64,000 bases of DNA. Origin: Clostridiales bacterium. GTDB lineage: Bacteria; Bacillota; Clostridia; Christensenellales; CAG-138. The notes beneath the pieces were generated by a model, which saw only the letters and a program-made list of their open reading frames with translations, had not been told where the DNA came from and made no database searches. The position numbers were made by a program, and so were the translations under genes. Of this stretch, positions 48,893 through 57,670 are shown piece by piece (position 1 is the first letter of the stretch; every line of letters starts with the position of its first letter). Location of the stretch: contig SFNQ01000014.1 of NCBI GenBank assembly GCA_004554165.1, positions 1 to 64,000 of the forward strand, given 5' to 3'.

Positions 48893-48964
48893 AATACCCC
48901 CGCAAGGGGAGGGTTTTCCCCTCCGAAATCGATCGATCACCAGATATGGCGATACTTTCACCAT

Positions 48965-48984
48965 AGTATACCACATTTAGTGGT
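48965..48984 (-). promoter_or_regulatory. Promoter of the topoisomerase pair with a dyad
   Basis: Minus-strand extended -10 TG-G-TATACT (box at 48970-48965) abuts the dyad ACCAC-ATTTA-GTGGT (48970-48984). A GC hairpin (48908-48924) lies in the short leader. Confidence 0.45.
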
Positions 48985-49057
48985 TTCTCATTTTGAACGC
49001 AAGCCATTTTGGGATAAGTTTATAAAATGTTTAAATTTTTACATGGAAATGATTGCA

Positions 49058-49084
49058 AAAGTGGTGACAAGTGGGGTGAAATGG
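49058..49084 (+). promoter_or_regulatory. Three tandem MraZ-type boxes
   Basis: AAAGTGG-TGA, CAAGTGG-GGT and GAAATGG-TGT repeat every 10 bp, the arrangement described for MraZ operators (AAAGTGN-type direct repeats). They overlap the mraZ -35 and spacer, as expected for autorepression. Confidence 0.75.
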
Positions 49085-49092
49085 TGTATACT
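49064..49092 (+). promoter_or_regulatory. mraZ promoter
   Basis: GTGACA (49064-49069), a 17-bp spacer and TATACT (49087-49092), about 55 bases before the mraZ ATG. Confidence 0.6.
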
Positions 49093-49146
49093 TGAAAAGC
49101 AAAATTCTGTCGGTGTATCATGCTGAGGAGAGGAGAGAAGGCGCCC

Positions 49147-49593
49147 ATGCTCATCGGTTCGTTTGCACATGCGCTGGACGCCAAGGGCCGCGTCTTCATC
49201 CCCGCAAAATGGCGAGAAACCCTGGGCGACGTTCTGGTCGTTACACAGGGCCTTCTGGCGGATCGGGACCTGACATGCCTTTTCGGCATGTCTGTGGGAG
49301 AGTGGGACCAGTTCTCCGCGCGCCTTGCGCAGCTGCCGCTGACCGATATGGCCGGTCAGGCCGTGCGCCGCAGGCTGTACGCCACCGCCTCCGCCTGCGA
49401 GATCGATCGCCAGGGCCGCATCCTTCTGCCGGCGCAGCTTCGCGAGCTGTCGGCCATCCAGAAGGACGTTACGCTCATCGGCATCGGCAATCGCATCGAA
49501 CTCTGGGAGCCGGGGCAGCTGGCGCGCCACAGCGCGGCCATGGAGTCTGATTTCGAGGCGGCGCTCCAGCACCTTTCGCAGGTTGGCATATGA
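49147..49593 (+). CDS. mraZ: Transcriptional regulator MraZ
   Basis: This 148-residue protein has two AbrB-like SpoVT halves, each with the DxxGR motif: ALDAKGRVFIPAKWR near residue 10 and EIDRQGRILLPAQLRE near 80. MraZ forms a ring and represses the division cluster through direct repeats, which are visible in its own promoter. The ATG at 49147 gives the normal family length, with GAGAGAAGG just upstream; the earlier ATG at 49120 is unlikely. Its stop overlaps rsmH. Confidence 0.95.
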   Translation: MLIGSFAHALDAKGRVFIPAKWRETLGDVLVVTQGLLADRDLTCLFGMSVGEWDQFSARLAQLPLTDMAGQAVRRRLYATASACEIDRQGRILLPAQLRELSAIQKDVTLIGIGNRIELWEPGQLARHSAAMESDFEAALQHLSQVGI

Positions 49594-50525
49594 CGTTTTC
49601 TCACGTTCCCGTACTTCTGGACGAGGTCATGCACTTCCTCGCGCCGGAGCGCGGCGGTATTTTTGTGGACGGTACGCTGGGGGGCGGCGGGCACGCCGAA
49701 GCCCTGCTCTCCCGCCTGCCGGCAACGGGGCGGCTCGTTGGAATCGACCGGGATTGGGAGGCCCTCGCGGCCGCCGGAGAGCGCCTTCGCCCCTTTGGCG
49801 GGCGTTTTACCGCGATACACGGCAACTTTTTTGACCTGCCGCAACTGCTCGCGTCACTTGACATCCGGGGGGTTGACGGTATATTATTCGATTTCGGCGT
49901 ATCCTCGCATCAGCTCGACACTGCGGAGCGGGGGTTTTCCTACCATGCGGATGCGCCGCTGGATATGCGCATGGATCGAACCGCGCCCCTGACCGCGCGG
50001 GATGTCGTCAACGGCTACTCCTTCGAGCAGCTCTGCCGCATCCTTCGCGAATACGGGGAGGAACGGTTCGCTTCGCGTATCGCGGACCGAATCGTGCGTG
50101 AGCGGCAGCGCTCGCCCATCGAAACCACGGCAGAGCTTGCCGCGCTGGTGCGCGCGGCCATGCCGAAGAAGAGCCGCATGGAGGCCCAGCATCCCGCGCG
50201 GCGCACCTTCCAGGCGATCCGCATCGAGGTCAACGGCGAGCTTGCGGGGCTTCGCGAGGCCGTGGACCGGGCGCATGAGCTGCTGAACCCCGGCGGGAGG
50301 CTCGTAATCCTCACCTTCCATTCGCTGGAGGACCGCATCGTCAAGCAGGCGTTCCGCTCCTATGAGAAGCCCTGCACCTGCCCGCCCGGAGCGCCGGTCT
50401 GCATCTGCGGTAAGCGCCCCACAGCGCGAATCCTGACCAGAAAGCCCGTCACCGGCACGGAGGCGGAGCTTTCCCGAAATTCGCGCGCGGCTTCGGCAAA
50501 ACTCCGTGCCATAGAAAAGCTGTAA
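49590..50525 (+). CDS. rsmH: 16S rRNA (cytosine-1402-N4)-methyltransferase
   Basis: This 311-residue methyltransferase starts SHVPVLLDEVMHFL, with the SAM-binding VDGTLGGGGHAEALL and the conserved FDFGVSSHQLD, FSYHADAPLDMRMD and SFHSLEDRIVK. It methylates the ribosomal decoding centre. It overlaps mraZ by four bases and precedes the ftsL-like gene, the standard order. Confidence 0.96.
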   Translation: MTFSHVPVLLDEVMHFLAPERGGIFVDGTLGGGGHAEALLSRLPATGRLVGIDRDWEALAAAGERLRPFGGRFTAIHGNFFDLPQLLASLDIRGVDGILFDFGVSSHQLDTAERGFSYHADAPLDMRMDRTAPLTARDVVNGYSFEQLCRILREYGEERFASRIADRIVRERQRSPIETTAELAALVRAAMPKKSRMEAQHPARRTFQAIRIEVNGELAGLREAVDRAHELLNPGGRLVILTFHSLEDRIVKQAFRSYEKPCTCPPGAPVCICGKRPTARILTRKPVTGTEAELSRNSRAASAKLRAIEKL

Positions 50526-50557
50526 CCTGCATATGTGTAGGAAAGGAGGACCCGTCC

Positions 50558-51151
50558 ATGGCAGCGCGGTTTGAAAAGGACAGCCGCCGGACAAAAAATC
50601 CCGGCACGCGGCTCTATACGCCCACGCGGGACAGCGCCGCCTACGCCTACGACCCGGAAACGGGCGAGCGCACGGAGGGGATTCCGGCCCAGGGAGACGG
50701 GCGCACACGCCCCGTTCCCATTCGCGTACAGCGGGAGATGAACACGCTCGAACGCATCGGCATCATGTTCTGCGCCTTTGTGTTCGCCGGCATGATCATC
50801 TTCATTCTCTCAGGCTATGAGCGGATTTCCCGCGCCTATGCCGATATCAACACGCTCAATGACGAGATTGAGGACGTGAACCTCCATATCTCCGAGCTGA
50901 ACGTTGCCATCGAGTGTGCCGTCACCATCCAGCAGGCCGAGGCCGCGGCCCTTGCCGCAGGCATGACCTACCCGACGCAGGCGCAGAGCCTGCAAATTGG
51001 CGATCCCCTGCCCGCCATCGGCACGGGAACCGCCGGCACACCCTCGGGCAGCGACCCGACAACGGCGGCCGGTACGCCCACAGGCGAGGATCCGGCGGTC
51101 ACCAACGGGGACGGGGACGGCGACGGCGCCTCCCCCGAAGGCGGCGAATAG
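50558..51151 (+). CDS. ftsL: FtsL-like division protein
   Basis: This 197-residue bitopic protein has a basic cytoplasmic N-terminus of about 70 residues and a single membrane helix (IMFCAFVFAGMIIFILSGY). A short coiled coil (INTLNDEIEDVNLHISELN) and an Ala/Thr/Gly/Asp-rich tail of about 60 residues follow. Position and topology identify it as FtsL, which with FtsB-like and FtsQ proteins activates the septal synthase. The disordered C-terminal tail is not usual for FtsL. AAAGGAGG precedes the ATG. Confidence 0.75.
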   Translation: MAARFEKDSRRTKNPGTRLYTPTRDSAAYAYDPETGERTEGIPAQGDGRTRPVPIRVQREMNTLERIGIMFCAFVFAGMIIFILSGYERISRAYADINTLNDEIEDVNLHISELNVAIECAVTIQQAEAAALAAGMTYPTQAQSLQIGDPLPAIGTGTAGTPSGSDPTTAAGTPTGEDPAVTNGDGDGDGASPEGGE

Positions 51152-51204
51152 GCCCCGCCCTTTCGTCCGGCCACGGTGCTTCCCCGGGAAAGGAGAGCGG
51201 CCGT

Positions 51205-53472
51205 ATGGCAGCATCACCCACACCGAAAATCAAGCAGAAGCTTGTGATTTTGCTCGCCATAATGGCGGTTGTCTTTCTGCTGCTGTCGCTGCGGCTTTTG
51301 CAGGTGTCGCTGATTCTCGGCGAGGATTACGCGGAGCGCGCCGCCCGCCAGCATACCCGCAGCACGGCTTTGACCGCCCAGCGCGGCCGGATTCTCGACC
51401 GCAGCGGCATCGTGCTGGCCCAAAGCGGCACCTCCTACCGCGTGCTGGTCAACCCGCAGGTGATCCCGGAAGCCGAGCGCGTCCGCATCTCCATCGAGGT
51501 GTCGGATGTGCTGGGCCTCAGTTACGACTATGTGTACGAGCGCGTCTGCCGCATTGAAAAGCAGCAGATCGTGCTCAAGCGTCAGGTGGAGAGCGAGATC
51601 GTCGACCAGCTCACCGCGTTGCAGCTGGGCGGCGGCATCAGCTTCTCGGCCGACATGAAGCGCTACTATCCCATGGGCAGCCTGTTCTCCCAGCTTCTGG
51701 GCTTTACCGGCACGGACGGCGAGGGGCAGACGGGCATCGAGGCCTCGTATGACGAATATCTGGCCGGCGTCAACGGCAAGCTGGTCACCGAGGTGGACCG
51801 CAACAACAACGCCCTCCCCTACGGCCAGGAGGACTACTTCCCGCCCACGGACGGCTACGACATGACGCTGACGGTGGATTCCGTGGCCCAGTCCTATCTG
51901 GAGACAGCCGTGGCAGAGTGCTATGCGGTCAACAACGCCAAGCAGGTCACGGCCCTGCTCATGAATCCGTCCACCGGCGAGATTCTCGGCTCCACCACCT
52001 ACCCCACCTTTGACCTGAACGCCCCGCCGCGCAACGACGTCACAGCTCTGCTGGAGATGTCGCGCAACCGCTCGGTGTCCGAAACTTTTGAGCCCGGCTC
52101 GATCTTCAAGATCGTTACGCTGGCCGCAGCGCTGGATTCCGGCGCGGTCACCCCATCGGACACCTTCTCTTGCAAAGGCTACGAGATGTACGGGTTCGAG
52201 CGCGTGCGCTGCTGGAAAAGCGGCGGCCACGGCACGCAGACGCTGGAGAAGGCCGTGCAGAACTCCTGCAACTGCGCCTTTATGCAGATGGCGCAGAAGA
52301 TGGGCGTGGATACGCTCTACGATTACATCTATGCCTTCGGCTTCGGCGCGTCTACCGAGTGCGGCATTCCCGGCGAGGACGAGGGCGAGATCATCCACCG
52401 CAAGTACATCCGCGATGCGGACCTTGCGCGCGTTGCTTTCGGCCAGAGCGTCACGGTCACGCCGATCCAGATGCTGACCGCCGCCTGCGCCGCCATCAAC
52501 GGGGGCGTACTGATGCAGCCCTATGTTGTGGACAGCATCACCGCCACCGACGGCACCGTCATCAAGGAGAACCAGCCCACGGAGCTGCGGCGCGTCATCT
52601 CCTCCGAAACCTCAAAGACCGTCCGCGAGATTCTGAGGACGGTGGTGGAATCCGGCAGCGGCAGCAACGCCCAGGTATTGGGCTACAGCGTCGGCGGCAA
52701 GACCGGCACCGCGCAGAAGTACGACGAGAACGGCAAGGTTTCCAGCACGCTGCTGATCGCCTCCTTCATCGGCTTTTTGCCCACGAGCAACCCGCAGCTG
52801 GCCTGCCTGATTATGGTTGACGAACCGCAGGTGCCCGTGGTCTACGGAAGCACCGTGGCCGCGCCCTGGGTGGGTACGGTCTTTCAGGATCTCGTGCAGT
52901 ATTACAGCATTATGCCGGACAACGGCGGCATTGAGACGCGCACCGTACCGGACGTTGTGGGCATGACCGTGGGTGACGCGGCGGCCGCCCTGAACGACCA
53001 GGGGCTTCTGACCACAACGCTGGAATCCGAGGTCAACGCGGGCGCTGTTGTGGTCACGCAGATTCCCGCCGCCGGCACGGAAGTCCCCCGGCGCAGCCAG
53101 GTCATTCTCTACACCACCATGACCACCTTCTCCTCCGAGGGCGGGGAGGAACCCATCCTTGTGGAGGTGCCGGACCTTTCCAATATGCGCCGTCAGGACG
53201 CCTATGACGCGCTGGCAGCGCTGGGGCTCACGCTCAATTATGACAGGAGCTTCTGCCTCGGCCTCATCATCGGCCAGTCCGTGCAGGCCGGCGCGCTGGT
53301 TGAGCCGGGCACGGAGATTTTCGTAACCTTCAACGGCTATTACGCGGCTTCCAACGCCACGCCCTCGCCGGAACCCTTCACCGCGACGCTGGATCCGGGC
53401 GCATCCACGCCCGATCCGAACGCGCCAACGCCGGACCCGAACGCAACGCCAACGCCGCCCATCATCGAATGA
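51205..53472 (+). CDS. Class B penicillin-binding protein with two PASTA domains (SpoVD/FtsI-like)
   Basis: This 755-residue septal transpeptidase has one N-terminal membrane helix (LVILLAIMAVVFLLLSL), a dimerisation domain (RGRILDRSGIVLAQSG) and a transpeptidase domain with FEPGSIFK (SxxK), an SxN at NSCNC and GGKTGTAQK (KTG). Two PASTA repeats follow (VPDVVGMTVGDAAAALNDQG and VEVPDLSNMRRQDAYDALA), then a Pro/Asp/Thr tail. Only one class B enzyme is present here, so it probably serves vegetative division. AAGGAGAG precedes the ATG at 51205. Confidence 0.93.
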   Translation: MAASPTPKIKQKLVILLAIMAVVFLLLSLRLLQVSLILGEDYAERAARQHTRSTALTAQRGRILDRSGIVLAQSGTSYRVLVNPQVIPEAERVRISIEVSDVLGLSYDYVYERVCRIEKQQIVLKRQVESEIVDQLTALQLGGGISFSADMKRYYPMGSLFSQLLGFTGTDGEGQTGIEASYDEYLAGVNGKLVTEVDRNNNALPYGQEDYFPPTDGYDMTLTVDSVAQSYLETAVAECYAVNNAKQVTALLMNPSTGEILGSTTYPTFDLNAPPRNDVTALLEMSRNRSVSETFEPGSIFKIVTLAAALDSGAVTPSDTFSCKGYEMYGFERVRCWKSGGHGTQTLEKAVQNSCNCAFMQMAQKMGVDTLYDYIYAFGFGASTECGIPGEDEGEIIHRKYIRDADLARVAFGQSVTVTPIQMLTAACAAINGGVLMQPYVVDSITATDGTVIKENQPTELRRVISSETSKTVREILRTVVESGSGSNAQVLGYSVGGKTGTAQKYDENGKVSSTLLIASFIGFLPTSNPQLACLIMVDEPQVPVVYGSTVAAPWVGTVFQDLVQYYSIMPDNGGIETRTVPDVVGMTVGDAAAALNDQGLLTTTLESEVNAGAVVVTQIPAAGTEVPRRSQVILYTTMTTFSSEGGEEPILVEVPDLSNMRRQDAYDALAALGLTLNYDRSFCLGLIIGQSVQAGALVEPGTEIFVTFNGYYAASNATPSPEPFTATLDPGASTPDPNAPTPDPNATPTPPIIE

Positions 53473-53548
53473 GCGGCAGGATGGAATATGCGGCAGCGCC
53501 GCGCAGCAACGCCAGCTTTGGCATCATTCATTCAGGGAGGTACAGACC

Positions 53549-54991
53549 ATGCTGTTATCTGAACTTGCCATGACCACGGGACTTCGCTATATGGGTCGGG
53601 ACGTGGACATCGTTTCCATCGAGTACGATTCCCGCAGGGTCAAGCCCGGGAGCATGTTCTGCTGCATCGTCGGGCAGCTCTTTGATGGACATGCCTTTGC
53701 CGAAGCCGCGGCGCAGGCCGGGGCCGTGGCATTTCTCACGGAGCGGGAGCTGCCGCTGGACCTGCCCCAGATCATCGTAAAAAACGCCAGAAAGGCCATG
53801 GCCGAAATGGCCGCGGCTTTCTACGGCTATCCCCAGCGCGAGATGCAGATGCTGGGCGTAACCGGAACCAACGGCAAGACCACCACCACCTACATGCTCA
53901 AGGCCATCGCAGAGCATGCCGGCAAGAAGGTGGGCATCATCGGCACCATCCGCAACATGATCGGCCAGGAAAGCCTGCCCACCGACCGCACCACACCGGA
54001 GTCGGTGGATCTGTTCCGGCTGCTGCGCGTCATGGCGGACGCCCGGGTGGATCTTGTGGTGATGGAGGTCTCCTCCCACGCGCTGGAGCAATACCGCGTA
54101 CACGGCATCCGCTTCGACGTGGCCCTGTTTACCAACCTGACCCAGGATCATCTTGATTACCACAAGACCTTCGACAACTACCTCGCCGCCAAGAAGCTCC
54201 TCTTTCAGAACGCGAAAAAGGCCGTCGTCAACGTGGACGATCCCTATGCCGGCCGCATCATGGAGGGGCTTTCGATCCCGATCCTCACCTTTGGCGTGCG
54301 GGATCGGGCGGACCTTGCGGCCTCCAATATCGATATCACCACCGCAGGCGTTCAGTTTGACCTGCATACCCCCGCGGGCGACTGCCGCATGAACCTGCCC
54401 ATCCCCGGTCTGTTCTCCGTGTTCAACGCCATGGGGTCCGTGGGCCTTGGACTGTCCATCGGCGTGCGGCTGGACTGCATCAAGGAGGGGCTTGAGTCCA
54501 TGACCAGCGTTTCCGGCCGTCTGGAGGCGGTTACAGCGGGCAAAAACATTCCTTTTTCCGTATTTGTGGACTATGCGCACACGCCCGATGCGCTTGAAAA
54601 CGTGCTCAAAACCGTGCGGGAGTTTGCAAAACGCCGCGTCATCTGCGTCTTCGGCTGCGGCGGCAACCGCGACCGCGCCAAGCGCCCCATCATGGGCGAG
54701 ATCGCGGGGCGCTTCTCCGATTTTGCCATCATCACCTCGGACAACCCGCGCAACGAAAACCCGATGGATATCATCGAGACCATCGAGGAAGGCGTGAAGC
54801 GTTCCGGGGCAAACTATACCGTGATCGAAAACCGCAGGGACGCCATCGCCCACGCGCTGGACATCGCCCAGCCGGACGACGTCGTCCTGATTGCGGGCAA
54901 GGGCCACGAGAACTATCAGGAGATCAACGGCACCAAGTACCATTTCGACGACAAAGAAATTGTGGAGGAGCTTCTTTTGAAGCGCGTTTAA
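53549..54991 (+). CDS. murE: UDP-MurNAc-L-Ala-D-Glu: meso-diaminopimelate ligase
   Basis: This 480-residue Mur ligase shows the ATP loop GVTGTNGKTTTTYML, then MEVSSHALEQYR and TNLTQDHLDYHKTF. The DNPRNENP motif marks meso-DAP (rather than lysine) as the third stem residue. It adds DAP to the cytoplasmic precursor. Together with the YkuD enzyme this fits a DAP-type, directly crosslinked wall. CAGGGAGG precedes the ATG and mraY starts 6 bases after the stop. murF is absent here, as in Bacillus subtilis. Confidence 0.96.
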   Translation: MLLSELAMTTGLRYMGRDVDIVSIEYDSRRVKPGSMFCCIVGQLFDGHAFAEAAAQAGAVAFLTERELPLDLPQIIVKNARKAMAEMAAAFYGYPQREMQMLGVTGTNGKTTTTYMLKAIAEHAGKKVGIIGTIRNMIGQESLPTDRTTPESVDLFRLLRVMADARVDLVVMEVSSHALEQYRVHGIRFDVALFTNLTQDHLDYHKTFDNYLAAKKLLFQNAKKAVVNVDDPYAGRIMEGLSIPILTFGVRDRADLAASNIDITTAGVQFDLHTPAGDCRMNLPIPGLFSVFNAMGSVGLGLSIGVRLDCIKEGLESMTSVSGRLEAVTAGKNIPFSVFVDYAHTPDALENVLKTVREFAKRRVICVFGCGGNRDRAKRPIMGEIAGRFSDFAIITSDNPRNENPMDIIETIEEGVKRSGANYTVIENRRDAIAHALDIAQPDDVVLIAGKGHENYQEINGTKYHFDDKEIVEELLLKRV

Positions 54992-54997
54992 GGGTTT

Positions 54998-56008
54998 ATG
55001 TTTACCTATCTGCTCACCGCGCTCGTCGCGTTCGCCCTGATGCTTGTGCTGGGGCCCATCCTCATCCCCCTGCTGCACCGCCTGAAATTCGGCCAGGTGG
55101 AGCGGGAGGAAGGCCCCGCTTCCCACAAGCAGAAGCAGGGCACGCCCACCATGGGCGGCATCGCCTTTCTGATCGCAATTCTCATCGCGACGCTGCTGTT
55201 CGGCATGTCCGGCATGGAGTTTACGCTGCCGGCGCTGCTGGCCACCTTTGCTTTCGGCCTTGTGGGCTTTCTGGACGACTTCATCAAGGTCAAGCTCCGC
55301 AGAAACCTGGGCCTTCGCGCCTATCAGAAGATCATCGCGCAGCTGGGCATTTCCTTTGTCATCGCCTTCTGGGCCTACCGCTCGCCCTTTATCGGTTCAA
55401 CGCTGTATCTGCCCTTCTCCGGCGGAAGCTGGGATCTGGGCGTCTGGTACATCCCCGCCATGATGTTCGTCATCATTGCAGAGGTCAACGCCGTGAACCT
55501 GACGGACGGACTGGACGGCCTTTCCTCCAGCGTTACGCTGGTCTATGCGCTGGCCATGGCGGTGATGTTCTCCATTCTCGGCAGAAGCGCAACCGCCCTC
55601 GGCGAGGTTCTCTACGGCGTGAATCTGGAGAGCATGGCCATTTTCTCAATGGCGGTGGTCGGCGCGCTGCTGGGCTTTCTGCGCTACAACTGCTATCCTG
55701 CGCGGGTATTTATGGGCGATACCGGTTCGCTGGCGCTGGGCGGCGTCGTCTCGGTGCTGGCCATCTGCTCCCGCTCTGTGCTGCTGCTGCCGGTGATGGG
55801 AATCTGCTTTGTGGGCTCTGCCGTTTCGGTGGTGCTTCAAGTAGGCTCCTACAAGCTGCGCCACGGCAAGCGTATTTTCAAAATGGCGCCGCTGCACCAT
55901 CACTTCGAGCTCTCCGGCATGCATGAGGCCCGCATCGTGACCATGTACACCATCGTCACGGCGGTCTGCTGCGCGGCCTGTCTTGTCCTCTTCCTCATGC
56001 CCCGCTAG
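54998..56008 (+). CDS. mraY: Phospho-MurNAc-pentapeptide transferase
   Basis: This 336-residue integral membrane enzyme has about ten helices and attaches the UDP-MurNAc-pentapeptide to undecaprenyl phosphate (lipid I). Conserved segments include GTPTMGGIAF, FLDDFIKV, NAVNLTDGLDGL, FMGDTGSLALGG and the C-terminal APLHHHFELSG. It lacks a clear ribosome site and is probably translated by coupling to murE. Confidence 0.97.
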   Translation: MFTYLLTALVAFALMLVLGPILIPLLHRLKFGQVEREEGPASHKQKQGTPTMGGIAFLIAILIATLLFGMSGMEFTLPALLATFAFGLVGFLDDFIKVKLRRNLGLRAYQKIIAQLGISFVIAFWAYRSPFIGSTLYLPFSGGSWDLGVWYIPAMMFVIIAEVNAVNLTDGLDGLSSSVTLVYALAMAVMFSILGRSATALGEVLYGVNLESMAIFSMAVVGALLGFLRYNCYPARVFMGDTGSLALGGVVSVLAICSRSVLLLPVMGICFVGSAVSVVLQVGSYKLRHGKRIFKMAPLHHHFELSGMHEARIVTMYTIVTAVCCAACLVLFLMPR

Positions 56009-56144
56009 ACTGCGGCGGCAAAACGGTTTTCCGCTGCACGGGCACGGCCTTTCTGCGCCCGCTGCGGCTTCTTTGTCTCAGCGGGGCCTGCGCTCATGGC
56101 AGCTTCGGCCCGCGCGCACTACAGAGTTTGCGGAGGTGATCCCC

Positions 56145-57518
56145 TTGGAACGCAATGCGGAGCGGCAAAGGACAGCGCTCATCGTCGGCATGGCAAAGAG
56201 CGGCATTGGCGCCGCAAAGCTGCTGTGCCGTCAGGGCTGGCGGGTGCTGGTCAACGACAAAAAGCCCGAGATTGACGGCCTTTCCCAGGCGCTCTCCGGC
56301 GCGGCGGTGGAGCTGCACCTTGGCGAAGACCCGCTCTCCCTTCTGGACGGGGTGGAGCTTGTGGTTCCCAGCCCCATCATTCCCATGACCGTCCCCTTCC
56401 TGGCAGAAGCGCGGCGGCGGGGGATCGAAATCGTTTCGGAGATCGAGCTTGGGTACCGCTACGCGCAGGCGGAGTTTGTCTGTATCACCGGCACCAACGG
56501 CAAGACCACCTGCACTGCGCTCACGGGCGAGCTGTTCCGGGCAGGGGGCTTTCGTACCTTTGTGCTGGGCAACATCGGCGTGGCCATCACCGAGCATGCG
56601 GAGGAGACCCGGCCGGGCGACGTCATCGTTGCGGAAACGGCGGCGCTCCAGCTGGAGGGCTGCTCGCGCTTCCATGCGCATGCTGCGGCCTGCTGCAACA
56701 TCACGCCGGACCATCTGGACCACTTCGGCACGATGGAGAACTACATCGCCGCCAAGCGCAAGGTCTTTGACAATCAAACCGGGGCGGACTTCGCGGTGCT
56801 GAACTACGACGATCCCGAGGTGCGCGCCATGGCGGCAATTACGCCCGCGCAGGCCCTGTACTTTTCCCGCAAAACCGAGGTGGAAAGGGGCATGTTCCTG
56901 CGCGACGGCATGGTGATCTGCCGTCTGGACGGCCGCGAGTTTCCGCTGCTGCCCGCAGCGGACATCCGCATCGTCGGCGGCCACAATCTTGAGAACGCGA
57001 TGCTCTCGGCGCTGCTGGCCCTGTCCTGCGGCGTTTCGCCGGAAACCGTTGCCGCCGTCCTCCGCGTCTTCCCCGGCGTGGAGCATCGGATCGAGTTTGT
57101 GCGGGAGCTGGACGGCGTCGCCTACTATAACGACAGCAAGGGCACCAACCCTGCCTCCACCATCCGCGCCATTGAGGCCATGACGCGGCCCACCGTCATG
57201 CTGCTGGGCGGCTATGACAAGCACGCGGATTTTCACGAGCTGTTTGAGGTGTTTCAGCGCAGCGGCCTCATCCGGGCCATGGTGGTCATGGGGCAGACGA
57301 AGCGGCAGATTCTTGACACAGCGGAGGAGCTGGGCATGGGCGGCCTGTGCCGGTCCGCAGAAACCTTTCGCGAGGCCGTGGATCTGGCGCGATCGCTGGC
57401 CGCGCCCGGCGACGCAGTGCTGCTCTCCCCCGCCTGTGCCAGCTGGGGCATGTTTGACAATTTTGAACAGCGGGGCAGAATTTTTAAAGAAATTGTAATA
57501 TCATACGGAACAAACTGA
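56145..57518 (+). CDS. murD: UDP-MurNAc-L-alanine: D-glutamate ligase
   Basis: This 457-residue Mur ligase has a Rossmann start (ALIVGMAKSGIGAAKLL), the ATP loop ITGTNGKTTCTAL, NITPDHLDHFG, YYNDSKGTNPAS and the MurD-specific end SPACASWGMFDNFEQRG. The TTG at 56145 is chosen since GGAGG lies 8 bases upstream; the frame from 55983 overlaps mraY and adds non-conserved residues. Confidence 0.95.
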   Translation: MERNAERQRTALIVGMAKSGIGAAKLLCRQGWRVLVNDKKPEIDGLSQALSGAAVELHLGEDPLSLLDGVELVVPSPIIPMTVPFLAEARRRGIEIVSEIELGYRYAQAEFVCITGTNGKTTCTALTGELFRAGGFRTFVLGNIGVAITEHAEETRPGDVIVAETAALQLEGCSRFHAHAAACCNITPDHLDHFGTMENYIAAKRKVFDNQTGADFAVLNYDDPEVRAMAAITPAQALYFSRKTEVERGMFLRDGMVICRLDGREFPLLPAADIRIVGGHNLENAMLSALLALSCGVSPETVAAVLRVFPGVEHRIEFVRELDGVAYYNDSKGTNPASTIRAIEAMTRPTVMLLGGYDKHADFHELFEVFQRSGLIRAMVVMGQTKRQILDTAEELGMGGLCRSAETFREAVDLARSLAAPGDAVLLSPACASWGMFDNFEQRGRIFKEIVISYGTN

Positions 57519-57534
57519 AAACATTCTTCGAATT

Positions 57535-57556
57535 CGGGCGGCCGGGTGGTCGCCCG
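57535..57556 (+). terminator. Terminator-like hairpin after murD
   Basis: CGGGCGGCC/GGTCGCCCG with one wobble pair and a 4-nt loop, followed by TCTTGC. It overlaps the start of a new promoter and may only attenuate readthrough. Confidence 0.45.
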
Positions 57557-57558
57557 TC

Positions 57559-57587
57559 TTGCTATCGCATAAAGTTAATAGTATAAT
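57559..57587 (+). promoter_or_regulatory. Promoter within the division cluster, before ftsW
   Basis: TTGCTA (57559-57564), a 17-bp spacer and TATAAT (57582-57587), about 84 bases before the ftsW start. It would allow ftsW-murA-ftsQ to be expressed apart from the mur genes. Confidence 0.65.
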
Positions 57588-57670
57588 ACTTTGGTTATCG
57601 TGGGTGTGTATTCGTTCCGGTGGGCGGGCGCGTGCATGCTTCTGCATAAATCTGGAAAGGAGTGGGGCGT

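Noticed and set aside
53473..55000. Absence of murF between murE and mraY.
   Set aside because: The same arrangement occurs in Bacillus subtilis, so it is not unusual in itself.
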